Origin: Doryteuthis pealeii
Lineage: Eukaryota > Mollusca > Cephalopoda > Myopsida > Loliginidae
Direction: 5' to 3'
Length of the DNA: 64,000 nt
Assembly (NCBI GenBank): GCA_023376005.1
Contig: CM042152.1
Coordinates: forward strand, 87,696,183 to 87,760,182
The notes beneath the pieces are model-generated. The model was not told the origin of the DNA. It did no database searches and was given only the letters and a program-made list of their open reading frames with translations. Below are positions 42,093 to 52,664 of this stretch, in pieces. How positions within the stretch are numbered: position 1 is the stretch's first letter; each line of letters begins with the position of its first letter. The translations under genes and the position numbers were made by a program.

Positions 42093-43270
42093 ATTGGCAC
42101 CCTTTCTCCTAAATTGACTTTTTTCCGCATTTCTTGCAAACTTCGATGTCTACAAAGATGACATTATGTCACAATAATATGAACCACTTAATCATAAATT
42201 GTGCCAAATGGAGAACATGCAGCCATATTTGATAGGGTACCATCAGTCAATATGAATTCAAAGTGCAGTTCAAAATTATTGGTACCTACTAAAAAATCTG
42301 ATTTATTGCATTGGCCCTCCTGCAAAAAAAAAAAAATTAGTTTCAGCTACATTATAAGGATATGTGTTAAATGGAAATCTCTAAAGTCTGGAAACTTCTA
42401 TAACAATAAATGACAATATGCATGAACCATCACTGGTGGAATATTCTTATAATCACGTCCTGCTCAAAGCTTTTCTTATCAACAGCATTATGGTTCAAGT
42501 ACATAGATACAGTTCTGACATTCTGAAGGAGGGAAATGATGCTAATGCTGCTCTAGATGGAGAGATGTAAGATAATATTTAAGCATTTAGATATCTTAAA
42601 ATCAATAGTTGAGCTCATCTTGAAGGATCATGATCTTGGTTCATTGGAGAACAAGAGAATATTTCCAAAAAGAGATGAAAGGATGCTAATGAGAACAGTG
42701 AAGAGAGTTCCCAAAATGACAACCAGGGTAATGGAAAGCCAATTTGTCTGGAATCAGGAATTTATGCTTCATGATTAACAACTACAATTGCAAACACTCA
42801 TTAGAGTTGGTTTGGTTTGGTTTGTTTTACGGCATATCAACCTCAGTGGGTCATTTAATGCCGATAAAGTTTTGAAATAAATCAATTCTTAATGGATAAT
42901 ACAATTTTTTTAATAAATACATTTTTCTATTTAACCCATAGATGGGACCCTAACAGGTACTACCACTCGGGTCAGAGTGGACCAGGGAGCAATGGTGATG
43001 AAGGGGTGCTCCATATTCCTCAAACCTCCAAAACTGGAACCTCACTATCAGATAGAGTTAACGTCATTCCTAGGACATGTAGACCCTCAGCCACCGCCTT
43101 CTAGCATCCATATGATAAAAAGGGGTGGGGCTTGCCATAAGGGCAATAGGGTTGGGAAAATCATCATTAGAGTTGGTTTGAAGGCAAATAGAATTGCTCA
43201 TCTGAAGTTTTGTGAGGGACTTTTGAAACAGACTAAATATTTTGTGCTTTTTCTATTATGTGATAAAAAG
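42088..43270 (+). pseudogene. Tc1-like element with transposase N-terminal fragment, interrupted
   Basis: AATTATTGGCACCCTTTCTC (42089) resembles the inner end of Tc1 termini. 42557-42778 reads LKDHDLGSLENKRIFPKRDE then RMLMRTVKRVPKMTTRVMES, like the second helix-turn-helix of Tc1 transposases. After the family D insertion (42816-43163) it resumes at 43181 with RVGLKANRIAHLKFCEGLLK, like the linker before the catalytic core. SINE E sequence then replaces the rest. The DDE core is missing. Confidence 0.65.
42816..43163 (-). mobile_element. Family D retroposon, copy 9
   Basis: Standard tail end and body, truncated at TTGGGAAAATCAT. A 16-17 bp duplication (TCATTAGAGTTGGTTTG, 42798-42814 and 43164-43180) frames it, proving retrotransposition into the Tc1-like relic. 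Confidence 0.93.
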
Positions 43271-43470
43271 TCGTCGGGGCGTCCTAAAGTCAGTATCAGC
43301 CAAACAGCGAGGGAGTCCATCCCCTTTTCACTTGCACTAAACCAAGGAGATTATTTTAGCATCTGAAGTGGAGCACAATATCTACCATTAGCTCCTCACT
43401 TTACTGTACAGATCCCTGTGCTACTCATATGCTGAGTTGGCGAGGGCAGGTATCGAACCAGGAACCTTTC
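43268..43470 (-). mobile_element. SINE family E fragment
   Basis: From the tail (AGTCGTCGGGGCGTCCTAAA) to the B-box region (GGTATCGAACCAGGAACC). The A-box part of the head is missing; a family M end follows directly. Confidence 0.88.
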
Positions 43471-43625
43471 TTTTTCATGATCTTAATTTGTATCTTTTTC
43501 AGTCTTCTGGCGATCTTTCTAATGTTAGATCCAGTTGAAATACGATTCTTCCCATACTATCAGCACAAGCGCTTTCGACTGTTTTTTCAGTCGTCATCAG
43601 GGGGGTATATGATTTGGTGTTAGTT
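43471..43625 (-). repeat. Family M repeat end, copy 3
   Basis: On the minus strand: CTGATGA, extra C, hairpin GACTG/CAGTC, GAAAGCGCTTGTGCTGATAG. It shares flanking blocks with 8563-8730. The nucleotide after the putative helix III would be G, which hammerheads do not cleave after. Confidence 0.65.
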
Positions 43626-43797
43626 CTTTTTTTTCTTTTTCTGGTTCTTTTATCTATTTTGTTTTTAAATTAGAAGAGTCCATTGTTTTTAGAGGGTTGC
43701 TGTGATTAGTGAATTAGTTATTAAAGTTATTAATATATTATGACCGATGTTGAATGCTATTTATTAATATTATTATAATATATATACACACACATAT

Positions 43798-43978
43798 ACT
43801 GGCCCTCACCAACTCAGTGTATGAGTAGCACAGGTATCTGTGCAGTAAAGTAAGGAGCTGATGGTAGGTGTCACGCTCCACTTCATACACCAAAACAATC
43901 TCCTTGGTCTAGCACTAGTGAAAAGGGAATAAACCCCTCACTGTCTTACAGATACCGACGGCTTTACTTTTTACTTTA
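43798..43978 (+). mobile_element. SINE family E fragment (no tRNA head)
   Basis: ACCAACTCAGTGTATGAGTA to TACCGACGGCTTTACTTTTT; 5'-truncated just after the B box. Confidence 0.85.
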
Positions 43979-43995
43979 TATACACTCACACAAGG

Positions 43996-44213
43996 ACGTG
44001 TAATTGCATTTCACTTAGTGCTAATACCCTTGGGAAAGGTATGAATCATACTCTCCCTCCAGCTATGGATAAATAGTAGGGCAGACGGGGCTCTTTAACC
44101 TTGGCTAGGCAACCTGTCTAGGAGAAGGAAAACTCTGAATTCAAACCTCTTGAACTCCGCTTAATAAACTGACCTTGTGTTGCATCCTGCTCGTGCAGAG
44201 GGGTTGGTAAATT
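43996..44213 (+). mobile_element. SINE family C fragment (no tRNA head)
   Basis: GCATTTCACTTAGTGCTAAT through the body to GGGGTTGGTAAATTTTATAT. The tail continues as a TA microsatellite (44214-44232). Confidence 0.88.
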
Positions 44214-44584
44214 TTATATATATATATATATACACTCACACACAGATCTCAGCATTTTAAACCCTTTCCAGTTGTATTTAAAAATGCTCAAATAGGCAAT
44301 AGTGAATCATTTCACAGGAAATAAAGCAATTTTATCAATAACTTCAGTTTTTTTTAAAGTTCCATTTCTTACCAACAATATATACTTTAATAAAAGTTAC
44401 ATGATTTATGTTTACAATAGATCTTAGCAATCTCAGCATACAGTTTCTTTTTTTTTTTTTTTTGCTAAAGTTGAAAACTTTCACCTTAAAAGCAACACTT
44501 TATGTCTTCCCTTCTACATATATGAATTATTGGCACCATTACTCTTGTGTTTTAGACCATTATAAAATCAAACCCAAACAGAAA

Positions 44585-44692
44585 TAAAGTAAAGTCGTTG
44601 GGCGGCCTAATGTCGGTATCAGCCAATCAACAAGGGAGTCTATCCCCTTTTCACTAGCGCTAGACCAAGGAGATTGTTTTTGCGTCTGATGC
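44585..44692 (-). mobile_element. SINE family E fragment
   Basis: 3' part only: AAAGTCGTTGGGCGGCCTAA to GACCAAGGAGATTGTTTTTG. Confidence 0.85.
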
Positions 44693-44696
44693 AGAA

Positions 44697-45335
44697 GTTT
44701 TAAAAAACATGATGCAATTGAAAAAGTTATAAGATATAAACAGAAAAATAATAAGAACAAAGAGAGATAAAATTAAAAAGTGAGATAAAGAGGAATTTGA
44801 AATTGTGGAAATAAAGAAAAAGAAGATTTGAAGAGAAAGGAAGAATATAGAAAAAAAAGAAGAAGAAAAAGAGAGTCAAGGAAAGAGAGGATGAAAAAGA
44901 AAGAAATCAAAGAAAGAAGAAGAAAAAATGAAAAGTGGTAAATAATTAGAAAATTAGTAAATAATTTAAATAATTAAAGTGGTAAATAAATGAAATAAGA
45001 AAATAGAAGAATGGTACTTTAAGAAACATGGAATTTACAAGACAGAAAGAAGAGTGAGAAAGAGAGAAAAAAATAATGAGGGATGCAACAAGAGTAAAAT
45101 TAAAGAAGGTGGAAATAAAAGAAATAAAAATAAAAAGAGAAGCAGGACATAAAAAAAAAGAGAGTAATATAGGTAAAAAGAGTGAAAGAAAGATAGAAAA
45201 AAAGAAAGAGAAAGACAAGCAAACTGCACAGAAGAAAAAAAAAAACAGAGAATTAAATTTCTAGAGAATGGACATTTTAGGAATAAAAGTGTGGGGTGAG
45301 CAAAGTAGGTAAAGAAAAAAAAAAGATGTCTATTG
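44697..45335 (+). repeat. Polypurine tract
   Basis: About 600 bp in which the plus strand is almost only A and G with scattered T, made of AAAGA, GAAGAA and GAGA runs. It follows the truncated SINE E. The ORFs in it (F/S/L-rich on one strand, K/E-rich on the other) are composition artefacts. Confidence 0.8.
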
Positions 45336-46699
45336 TCTGTTTTTGTTTTTATGATAAAGTCCAAATCAAGTTTGACATTCCCATAAGGCTGCTGGGTCAT
45401 TACAGTGACTGGTCAGGCAAATAGATCTGTCTTAGTTTCTCATTCTCATTAACTGCTGACAGTGACCATCTTTATTGGCCACACTGAATATCAATTAGTC
45501 AATAAAACAGTGCATACAAATAGCAACATTATAAACTATTGATAAAAAAGTCTTTCTTTTGCTTTTTAGATAACAAGGATTAAAAAAAAAATGTAAGCAA
45601 ATGAAATACAATAAAAATCACTGAAGGCAGAAACTTGGAATTTTGAACTGTTTATCTTTGTTTTGTTTTCTTTTTTAATTTTCTTTTTTTTTTTTCAAAG
45701 AGAAAACAAAACTTTGCAAATATATATAAAAAAAAAAATATTTTTCAATAGAGCAATTAAAAACATCATGAAATCTGGTTTTATTTTATTTTATCTGGTT
45801 TTAATGTAAAATACCAACTGTACATCTTGAAGTATCTTCAAGTCTGATCAGTTTATGTTTTGAACAATTGTATAATGACATAAAATCTTGGAAAAAAGAA
45901 ATAAAAACCGTAAAATACTTAGCAGTTCTTTATCTTTGGTCAATTTACATTTAATACTGATACGAACTCTATCCAGAAAACATTCAGCCATTTTGAATAT
46001 CTAACATTTTAGAAGCGCTTTTTATGGCTTTGGTATTTCCTTTATAAGATGCAGAGAATTTCCTCCCCCAATCCCACGAAAGACAGTTTAGAAACTCATG
46101 GAAATTGCCGGCCTGAGTTATTAATACATTAATAAATGTGAGGACCAAACTACAAATGTATATCAAATATATCTATACCTATATTTATGAGGCAAAAACA
46201 AGAGAAATATCAGTAATAAGAAAAGTAATTTAAAAAAATGTTGAGGACATTAACACTTTGCAGAATTTCTTACAAATCAAGTGATTTTGTGTCTTCCTAA
46301 GGTAGTAAGCAATTCTTTGCCTTGAAGGGAATTCAATTTTCCAACCAAATCTCTTGGCTAAACTTTGTCACTTTTAGCAGTAGTTAAGAGTATACAAATG
46401 TCAATACCACATGACTCTCACATTCTAAAAAGATGTCTCTAGCTCACAGGCATTTGGGAATATAATTCTTCTCATGACACCAACAAATATAGTGAACTGT
46501 GACTATATCTTTTGAATCTGAAGTTGACCCTCAAGAGAGAGAGGTCAAATATTGGCACTTTAAAAATCACATTCGAACTGTGATGTAAATATATCCTATA
46601 TTAAGAACAAAATATCTATAACTTGTTTACCTCTCAGTTTTGCTCATTTACACACATACACACACACACAATGTAAAAATTCCAAATGATTGGAAGAAC
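45336..46699. other. AT-rich stretch, no recognised gene
   Basis: Poly-A/T runs and a CA run at about 46651-46670; nothing else supportable. Confidence 0.6.
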
Positions 46700-46880
46700 A
46701 TTAATAATAATGTTCATCCACTGAGTTGATGATGACCATTAACTAAGGTAAAGCTTAGCGAAAGACCTAAACAAGTGATTTGTTTATAGTGTTGAAGGTT
46801 TGTGTAGAACCAGCCACACTTTCCAAATGAACTGATAATAGAAGAATGGTCCATCACTGTGCTACAGATTCTCTGAATAG
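46700..46880 (+). repeat. Family P repeat, copy 1
   Basis: Shares GTTCATCCAC, GATTTGTTTATAGTG, GAAGG-TTGT-TAGAA and GAATG-TTCA blocks with 49118-49262 at modest identity, same orientation. The class is unknown. Confidence 0.6.
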
Positions 46881-46903
46881 CACTCCTTAAGTTTAAAATA
46901 AAA

Positions 46904-48062
46904 AGTTGGATATATTCAGGACTGTCATCCTGGCCTCCTGCCCTAAAATATGTTAGGCGGTGCATGGTGAATTTTTGATCCGTGCAAGTTATCAACCGTC
47001 AAGCAGTTTGAAGGCATTTTTATTGACAAATTAATGCAAGAAGAAAGTGATATTTTACACACCCCTCCTGTTCTTTTTATCGACAAGTAAATGTAAATTT
47101 TTTATTTGTATTTGTTTAATGTATTGATTGTTTTTATTTTCAAAACTCAGTCATATATATGTGTAACGTAGCCGTTCGTCACAGTACCCAATAGATATAT
47201 TTGTTACGTACTTTCTTACTGCTTCTTACTCTGGTCTTCTATTCTTCCGGCCGTCTTCTGATCGTCTAGTCTTCTGTCTTCTATCTTCTAATAGTCTTCT
47301 AATGGTCGGGTATATCTTCTACAGGTCTCGTCTGGTCTTTCTTATCTGGGGATTCCGTGTCTGGTTCTGCTGGGGACCATTTCTTATCAGAAGCCTTGTG
47401 TCATTGTTAGCTTTTAGTAATAACAACAAGACTTCGATTTACCTTTGATGTTATTTTATTCCGGATCCCCATAACCAGACAAATGCGCGCTGAGAGTTAC
47501 ATCTTGCTAGCTTCTAAATCTGCAACTGACTAACTGCAACTAACCACTGCAACTCGCTTACTCTAACTGTCTCTGCAACTGACTAAGTTGCTTACACCTT
47601 AAACTGGAAGGGGATTTCTATCACTTCCGATTCCCACGATCATCCCAGAAAGCAAGGTGAGAGTGAGGTCAAGCATTGTCACTCACTCTCAAGGCCATCA
47701 GCTGTACTGATTGCCATAAGGATTTCTATACTACCTTAAAAAGTAATAGGGATTCAATTAATATGTAACATATGTTGTCGTATTTTCGTTATTTATTATA
47801 TATCAAAAAGATGTGACATTTGTTCTGAATTAAAATAATAAACAAATATCTACAAAAAATATTTTAAAAGGGTGGGTTACATTTACTTGTTGATAAAAAA
47901 CAGGAGGCGGGTAGAATATCACTTTCTTCTTGCATTAATTTGTTGATAAAAATGCCTTCAAACTGCTAGTCAGTTAATAACTAGCACAGGGAAAAAAATT
48001 ATCCACGCACTGCCTAGTGTATTTTAGGGCAGGAGGCCAAGACAATAGACCTGAATATACCC
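46904..48062. mobile_element. Large palindromic (foldback or MITE-like) element split by a solo LTR
   Basis: Arms 46908-47110 and about 47865-48062 are inverted copies (TGGCCTCCTGCCCTAAAAT, GCATTTTTATTGACAAATTA, GAAGAAAGTGATATT and reverse). Without the LTR at 47162-47770 the element is about 550 bp, almost all arm. There is no ORF. I could not settle a target duplication. Confidence 0.85.
47162..47770 (-). mobile_element. Solo LTR of the 54943 element family
   Basis: On the minus strand it starts TGTTACATATTAATTGAATC and ends CTACGTTACA. A 4-bp duplication TATG flanks it (47158-47161 and 47771-47774). At 609 bp it is the longest LTR in the window and close in sequence to the 3' LTR at 59001, including the GGCCGGAAGAATAGAAGACC segment that the 5' LTR at 54943 lacks. 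Confidence 0.95.
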
Positions 48063-48284
48063 TAAAAGTCTTCATTTCACCTAGATGGATTGTCTTTCCT
48101 TGCTGATGATCCCAGTCTAATAATAAGAATAAGAAGAATAACAACAGAAATGATCATATACAATCAGACATAAAACCTATGAACATATATATATAAATAT
48201 TTGAGTGTGATAATATATTTATCCTTCTGTATCAATGTGTGTCATTACCAACAAGTAAAAATATCCATTTAGATGCCACTTGTC

Positions 48285-48291
48285 ATACACA

Positions 48292-48334
<43 letters not shown>
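48285..48334. repeat. (GT)n(AT)n microsatellite
   Basis: GT then AT run touching the hammerhead-bearing repeat end. Confidence 0.95.
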
Positions 48335-48337
<3 letters not shown>

Positions 48338-48341
48338 TCAT

Positions 48342-48382
48342 CCACAGACACGTGTTTCAACATTTATGTCTCATCAGTGTGG
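48342..48382 (-). ncRNA. Hammerhead ribozyme, type I, canonical core
   Basis: Read on the minus strand: helix I CCACA/TGTGG, CTGATGA, helix II GACA/TGTT with loop TAAA, GAAA, helix III ACAC/GTGT with no loop, and C in the GTC cleavage triplet, then the helix I partner. Every conserved core base is present and all three helices pair. The loopless palindromic helix III is like the very short helix III of type I hammerheads in animal repeats, which often act as dimers. It ends a repeat next to a GT/AT run, as in Penelope-like or retrozyme-type elements. Confidence 0.85.
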
Positions 48383-48422
48383 CTCAACTTTTTAACAGCT
48401 ACTTCTAGCCGGGAGCGAAATA

Positions 48423-49033
48423 TCTTATTATAATGGAGATTGTGTGTTTTTCTGTCTGTAACTGAAACTATATTACTAATCGTGTCACAATTAACATAGT
48501 TATTTACATCACATTCTTCATGATTTTATTTATATTTAAACCTCAATTATTAATAAAATTGCTTCACCTTTTTATTAGTGTTGTCCATATCTATATACTA
48601 ATAACATGCTATTGTATTTATATATACAAAAAATAGCGGTTTGCAGTGTGAACGGGAAGGCTAATTTGCATATTGATATTAGAAAAGTGATTTTATTAAA
48701 AATGTGCTTAGTATAATTGATTTCTAACTGTTTGGTTTTATTTTAATGAATATAAGTAAAAATCTCTTCAATGAATTTTTAATGAAATTCATCAACAAGA
48801 ACAAATAACTGTCATTTTATTCTTTATTTCCTATTTTAACTAAATAGTTAAATAAGTAAAATTCAGCAATGAAAGACGGCAGTGATAGAAGAGTAAGTTT
48901 CATTTCTATTTTTCTATTATACTCTGTTTCAAATCTTTTTATCTACATTCTTATTAGACTTTTTAATTTAATACGATATTTCATTACATTAAAACTTAAA
49001 TACTTGCACCCGGAGGGTGCATATATTTGCTAG
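48423..49033 (+). mobile_element. Helitron family N, copy 2 (non-autonomous, intact ends)
   Basis: Starts TCTTATTATAATGGAG after A48422. Ends with hairpin GCACCC-GGA-GGGTGC (49006-49020), ATATATTTG, CTAG, then T49034. No duplication, no ORF. Confidence 0.94.
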
Positions 49034-49117
49034 TATATATAAAGAATGGATCAATAAGGCTGTAACCTTGTAAAGTTATTAGCTAAATTTATTTGTATAT
49101 CATTATAAAAATTGTTA

Positions 49118-49262
49118 ACGTTCATCCACCATATTCAATGATGACTGAAATTTAGCAAATGGCCCACACAGTTGATTTGTTTATAGTGGCGAAGGCTTGT
49201 ATAGAATCAGACACACTTTTTGAATAAGCTGATAACAGGAGAATGATTCACAGATTCTAAAA
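49118..49262 (+). repeat. Family P repeat, copy 2
   Basis: See 46700-46880 for shared blocks. A poly-A run follows at 49259-49278. Confidence 0.6.
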
Positions 49263-49282
49263 AAAAAAAAAAAAAAAATCCT

Positions 49283-49475
49283 GAATTCCTTCTCCGAGAT
49301 AGGTTGTCTCAGCAAATCTAGACAATGTCAGTCTACCCAATATTTTACCCAGAACTAAGAGAATAAGAGAAGGATTCATGCTTTACCCCCCAAGAGAATT
49401 AGTGTGAAATATTGAAGTGAAATAGAAACAGCCTTGTTGACTCCATTTCCTAGAATGATAACCAGGATGCCATAT
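49283..49475 (-). mobile_element. SINE family C fragment
   Basis: Inverted body (CTGAATTCCTTCTCC, AATATTTTACCCAGAACTAA) and degraded tRNA head (CCATTTCCTAGAATGATAAC). Confidence 0.75.
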
Positions 49476-49819
49476 GTGCTTCCTGATTGGAAAGATAACA
49501 TTAATTGCAACACAATGATCATATGCACAAAAACTAATTTGATTTTCACCTCATACCCAATGTACATTTATATTAGATCTGAGTGAGTATGGTGATGACT
49601 TATGGAAATTTTAAAAACAAAAACTGATGTAGGGATTCTCTGAATTGTTTTGTTTTCGATAAGAACAAAAGCTAATTGGCAAACAAACATTTTCAGACAG
49701 CAAGTTTCAATCAAGATGGGAAACTTGTTTGGCATTAGCATATGTTACCATTTCACTGCTTGATGTAAAGATCCATGTTAAAATGGAAATAGATTATTTC
49801 TCTGAATGTTTGAGATGAG
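49476..49819. other. No recognised feature
   Basis: AT-rich sequence between the SINE C fragment and the J pair; no recognisable ORF. Confidence 0.5.
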
Positions 49820-50335
49820 GCTTGAAGATTAGTATTATCTGCGTTATTCGGCCTATTGTCCCCATATTCAATGTTATTTGTACAACGTTTCAGCCGATAT
49901 GCCCTCCGGCCTTCTTCAGGTATTTCTTGTCGGACCCGGGACATTAGGTTTATAAGTTCCCAAAATTCACACTCAATTGTCCAATTGGACACATGGCCTA
50001 GTGGATAAGGTAGTTAGTTTAAGACAGTTCTAAGATACAGTTATCTCTGGATCCCGAGTTCAATATTAGAGTAGAGGCAGTTAGAAAAATAATTAACACA
50101 ACTCCTACCCCAGCTATGGTTAGCGGAATGAGAACAGGATACCCCCGTGGACTAAATAAAGGGTTAGGTTCCGTGATGGCTCCTGTTTACGACAAGAAAG
50201 CTCCCGAGTTTGAAAAGAAGGTTCCCGAGTTCGAAAAGAAATACTTGAAGGCCGGAGGGCATATTGGCCGAAATGTTGTACAAATGAAGATGGAGACAAT
50301 AGTCCGAATAACGCAGATAATATAATAATAATCTG
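49820..50335. repeat. Family J inverted pair enclosing a family H SINE
   Basis: The left J arm (49820-49945, minus) and right J arm (50150-50335, plus) carry GTTGTACAA, CCGGAGGGCATAT and GACAATAG in inverted order. The right arm has a 21-bp direct duplication (CCCGAGTT-GAAAAGAAG twice). Family H lies between them. Confidence 0.8.
49980..50146 (+). mobile_element. SINE-like family H, copy 2
   Basis: CCAATTGGACACATGGCCTA, GTGGATAAGGTAGTTAG (A-box-like), CCCGAGTTCAATATT (B-box-like), CAGCTATGGTTAGCGGAATG. It matches the inverted copy at 9534-9675. The end CCAGCTATGG resembles the body block of family C. Confidence 0.7.
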
Positions 50336-51610
50336 GAAATAGATTCTTTAGCTTTACCCAATAAAAAATATTTAATTTTTAAAAAATTGAACCTGAGTGA
50401 CCATTATTTATTCTAAAATCATTTTTCTAAAAATGTATTATTAGTAAAATTAGGTTTTTTAATTATTTTAAAGATATTTGTTTTGTTTTTGTTATGTTTT
50501 TAACATACAGATAAAATATGGAGGATTGAAATGATAATGCAAGACCAGGTTGTTATAAAATTAACAAGGTTTTATTTAACACGGGGTAGAAAATGCTACT
50601 ACTCTTCAAACAACTTAACTAGTACTTTAAACACTACGTTCAAAACATAAACAAATGTCATCCACAAGTAAGATGGTGGAAAACCCACTTCTGGCTTTGA
50701 TAGGGGAGCAACTCTATTTTTTGTTTAAGTCTATTTTTGTTAGGTGTACCGAACAGTTTTAATGTGTGATTAATATTTTTTAATTTATTCATTTAGTTTA
50801 GAGTTAGGTCTTGCATCAGTAAATGGTGAAAACATTTTCCTCTAATTTTTCTGCAATTGGTTTATGTGTAAGCAGTTATTTTCCTAAGACCTTTTCTATG
50901 TGGGAGCCATGCACAGACTGAAGATCAAGCAATTTTTTGCCTTGATATAATTTGTTCATATGGCATTGCTTTGTGCTGCAATTATGAGTGACTCAGTTTC
51001 TCTCTTGAGGTGTCCTTTTCTCAACCATATCTAGGTCTTTTCCTGTGCAATCTCTCCAACTTTTCACTTGAACTATCCATATAATTTTTTTCTTCTCATT
51101 TATTTTTTATTTGTTTTTGTTGTTTTTTGGTTTGTCTATATGTTGCAATTGCTATTATTGACTGCTGTAATTAATCTTTCCTTGCCTTTTTGTGTATTCT
51201 TTGGGTCTTTGGATTGTGACATCTACATAATCCACAGTGTTGGCAAGACTTTTTCCATATTCTTTTCTTGATATACATAGTCTGTTATAAGTGACATTCT
51301 CCTGAGGAAATCAGTATTGAAGTCAGTAAGTCTACTGTTGGTTTGAATAACAGCAGCTAACTAAGTACAACTTAAGCAGTGTCCAAGACAGTTGGTATAT
51401 ATAGAAATTAAGAATGACCCATTCATGAATTTGGGTGATTTGGGTCATTCCATTCCTTGAGTTCTGCTTGACTGCTTGATTTGAATGACATTGTGGAGTC
51501 TTATAAATACCCTTGTCATTCTGCAGTAGACTTTGTGACATTCGGGTTTGTATTTCAGTTACAACCGTTTGTTGCCTTGTCTTCCCAGTTCGATGGTAAT
51601 TGGAACTTTA
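50336..51610. other. No recognised gene
   Basis: T-rich in 51060-51260. 50545-50740 contains GTTTTATTTAACACGGGG and might be an LTR end on the minus strand, but no second copy is present to confirm it. Confidence 0.5.
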
Positions 51611-51619
51611 ATTATTCTT

Positions 51620-51800
51620 CAATCAGTACATAGGATGAGCCACCCAGCAAAGACCTACATTAACCAACTGTGTGCAGATACTGGATGCTGCACAGAGGAC
51701 CTGTCAGGTGTAATGAATGATAGACACCAAGCAATAGACCCATACCTGCTTCTTTTAGGCAAGGGGCAGGTGCTGCCTGAGGGAGATGGCCCCTGGGATT
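51620..51800 (+). pseudogene. LINE ORF2 C-terminal fragment
   Basis: HRMSHPAKTYINQLCADTGC then CTEDLSGVMNDRHQ in one frame matches the C-terminal end of LINE polyproteins of the type GRPAKTYI-QL--DTG----L---M-DR. The expected W-R-RV after DR is replaced, and nothing of the RT is nearby. It is an isolated terminal relic, consistent with 5' truncation. Confidence 0.7.
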
Positions 51801-51944
51801 TACCTCATTCACCCATCATGGTTTAGGAATAAGCATAAACTAATTAAGAATTAGGATTTTTAATTTAATTTGAATTTATTTAATCTTCTATCGCATATCT
51901 AGTGAGTGACATTCACAAAATAATGGCAGTAATTTATAATTGAT

Positions 51945-52325
51945 TAATTAAGGACATGTTAACCCATCTAGGGTTATCTTATGCTGGGAGGTTAGGGAAT
52001 TGAATTCATTGTACATTCACATTTTTTTTATGTAGTTATTGCTTGAGTTTTGAGGTGAGGGTGTACTATTGAATATGAATAATTTTTAAACAGTTCTATT
52101 TTACGCATAGATGGGACCCTAACAGGTACTACCACTCTGGGTCAGAGCAGACCTGAGAGTAATAGCAATGAAACAGTACTCTATATTCCTCCAGATCTCC
52201 AGAACTGGAGCCTTGCCATCATACTGTTTAGTGTCATACCCAGGACACCCCTTTTCGGTCGGAGTTCTTATTCCTCAGCAGGAGATACAGTCAGCATATT
52301 CTAAGCCTTGTCAACAATGGGACAT
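51945..52325 (-). mobile_element. Family D retroposon, old copy 10
   Basis: A diverged 3' module (CATGTTAACCCATCTAGGG), then CATAGATGGGACCCTAACAG, GGTACTACCACTCTGGGTCA and CAGAACTGGAGCC. It is much more diverged than the other D copies. Confidence 0.78.
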
Positions 52326-52660
52326 AATAATGTCATCAGTTTGAAGAGTTAGATTGATAAATAGACCAAATAGTCCTTTAAACTTCAATGAAATTAGCGC
52401 GTATACATCTTTAGCAAAAAAAAAAAAAAAAAAAAAAAACTTTTCTCCTTGATAACCCCCCCCCCCAAAAAAAAAAACCCAAACATTTTGTAAACTCTTA
52501 TCAGAAAAGACTTATTGTTGGGAGAGGGGGAGAGATTTAAAAAAAAAAAATGTTTTAAGTTATCTAAACCTAAAAGTTAAGTTTTTCATCTGAAAAATAT
52601 GAGCTTATAATGAGGCCCAATATTGGAATATTCATAGGTTATATGAGGAAGGAGGATTGG
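52326..52660. repeat. Low-complexity poly-A and poly-C runs
   Basis: An A run of 20 or more bases near 52416-52439 and a C9-A11 type run near 52457-52478; no gene. Confidence 0.8.
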
Positions 52661-52664
52661 AGTA

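Noticed and set aside
45035..45400. 121-codon ORF, rich in F, L and S, membrane-like
   Set aside because: It is the complement of a polypurine tract; every frame on that strand looks hydrophobic. No gene signal.
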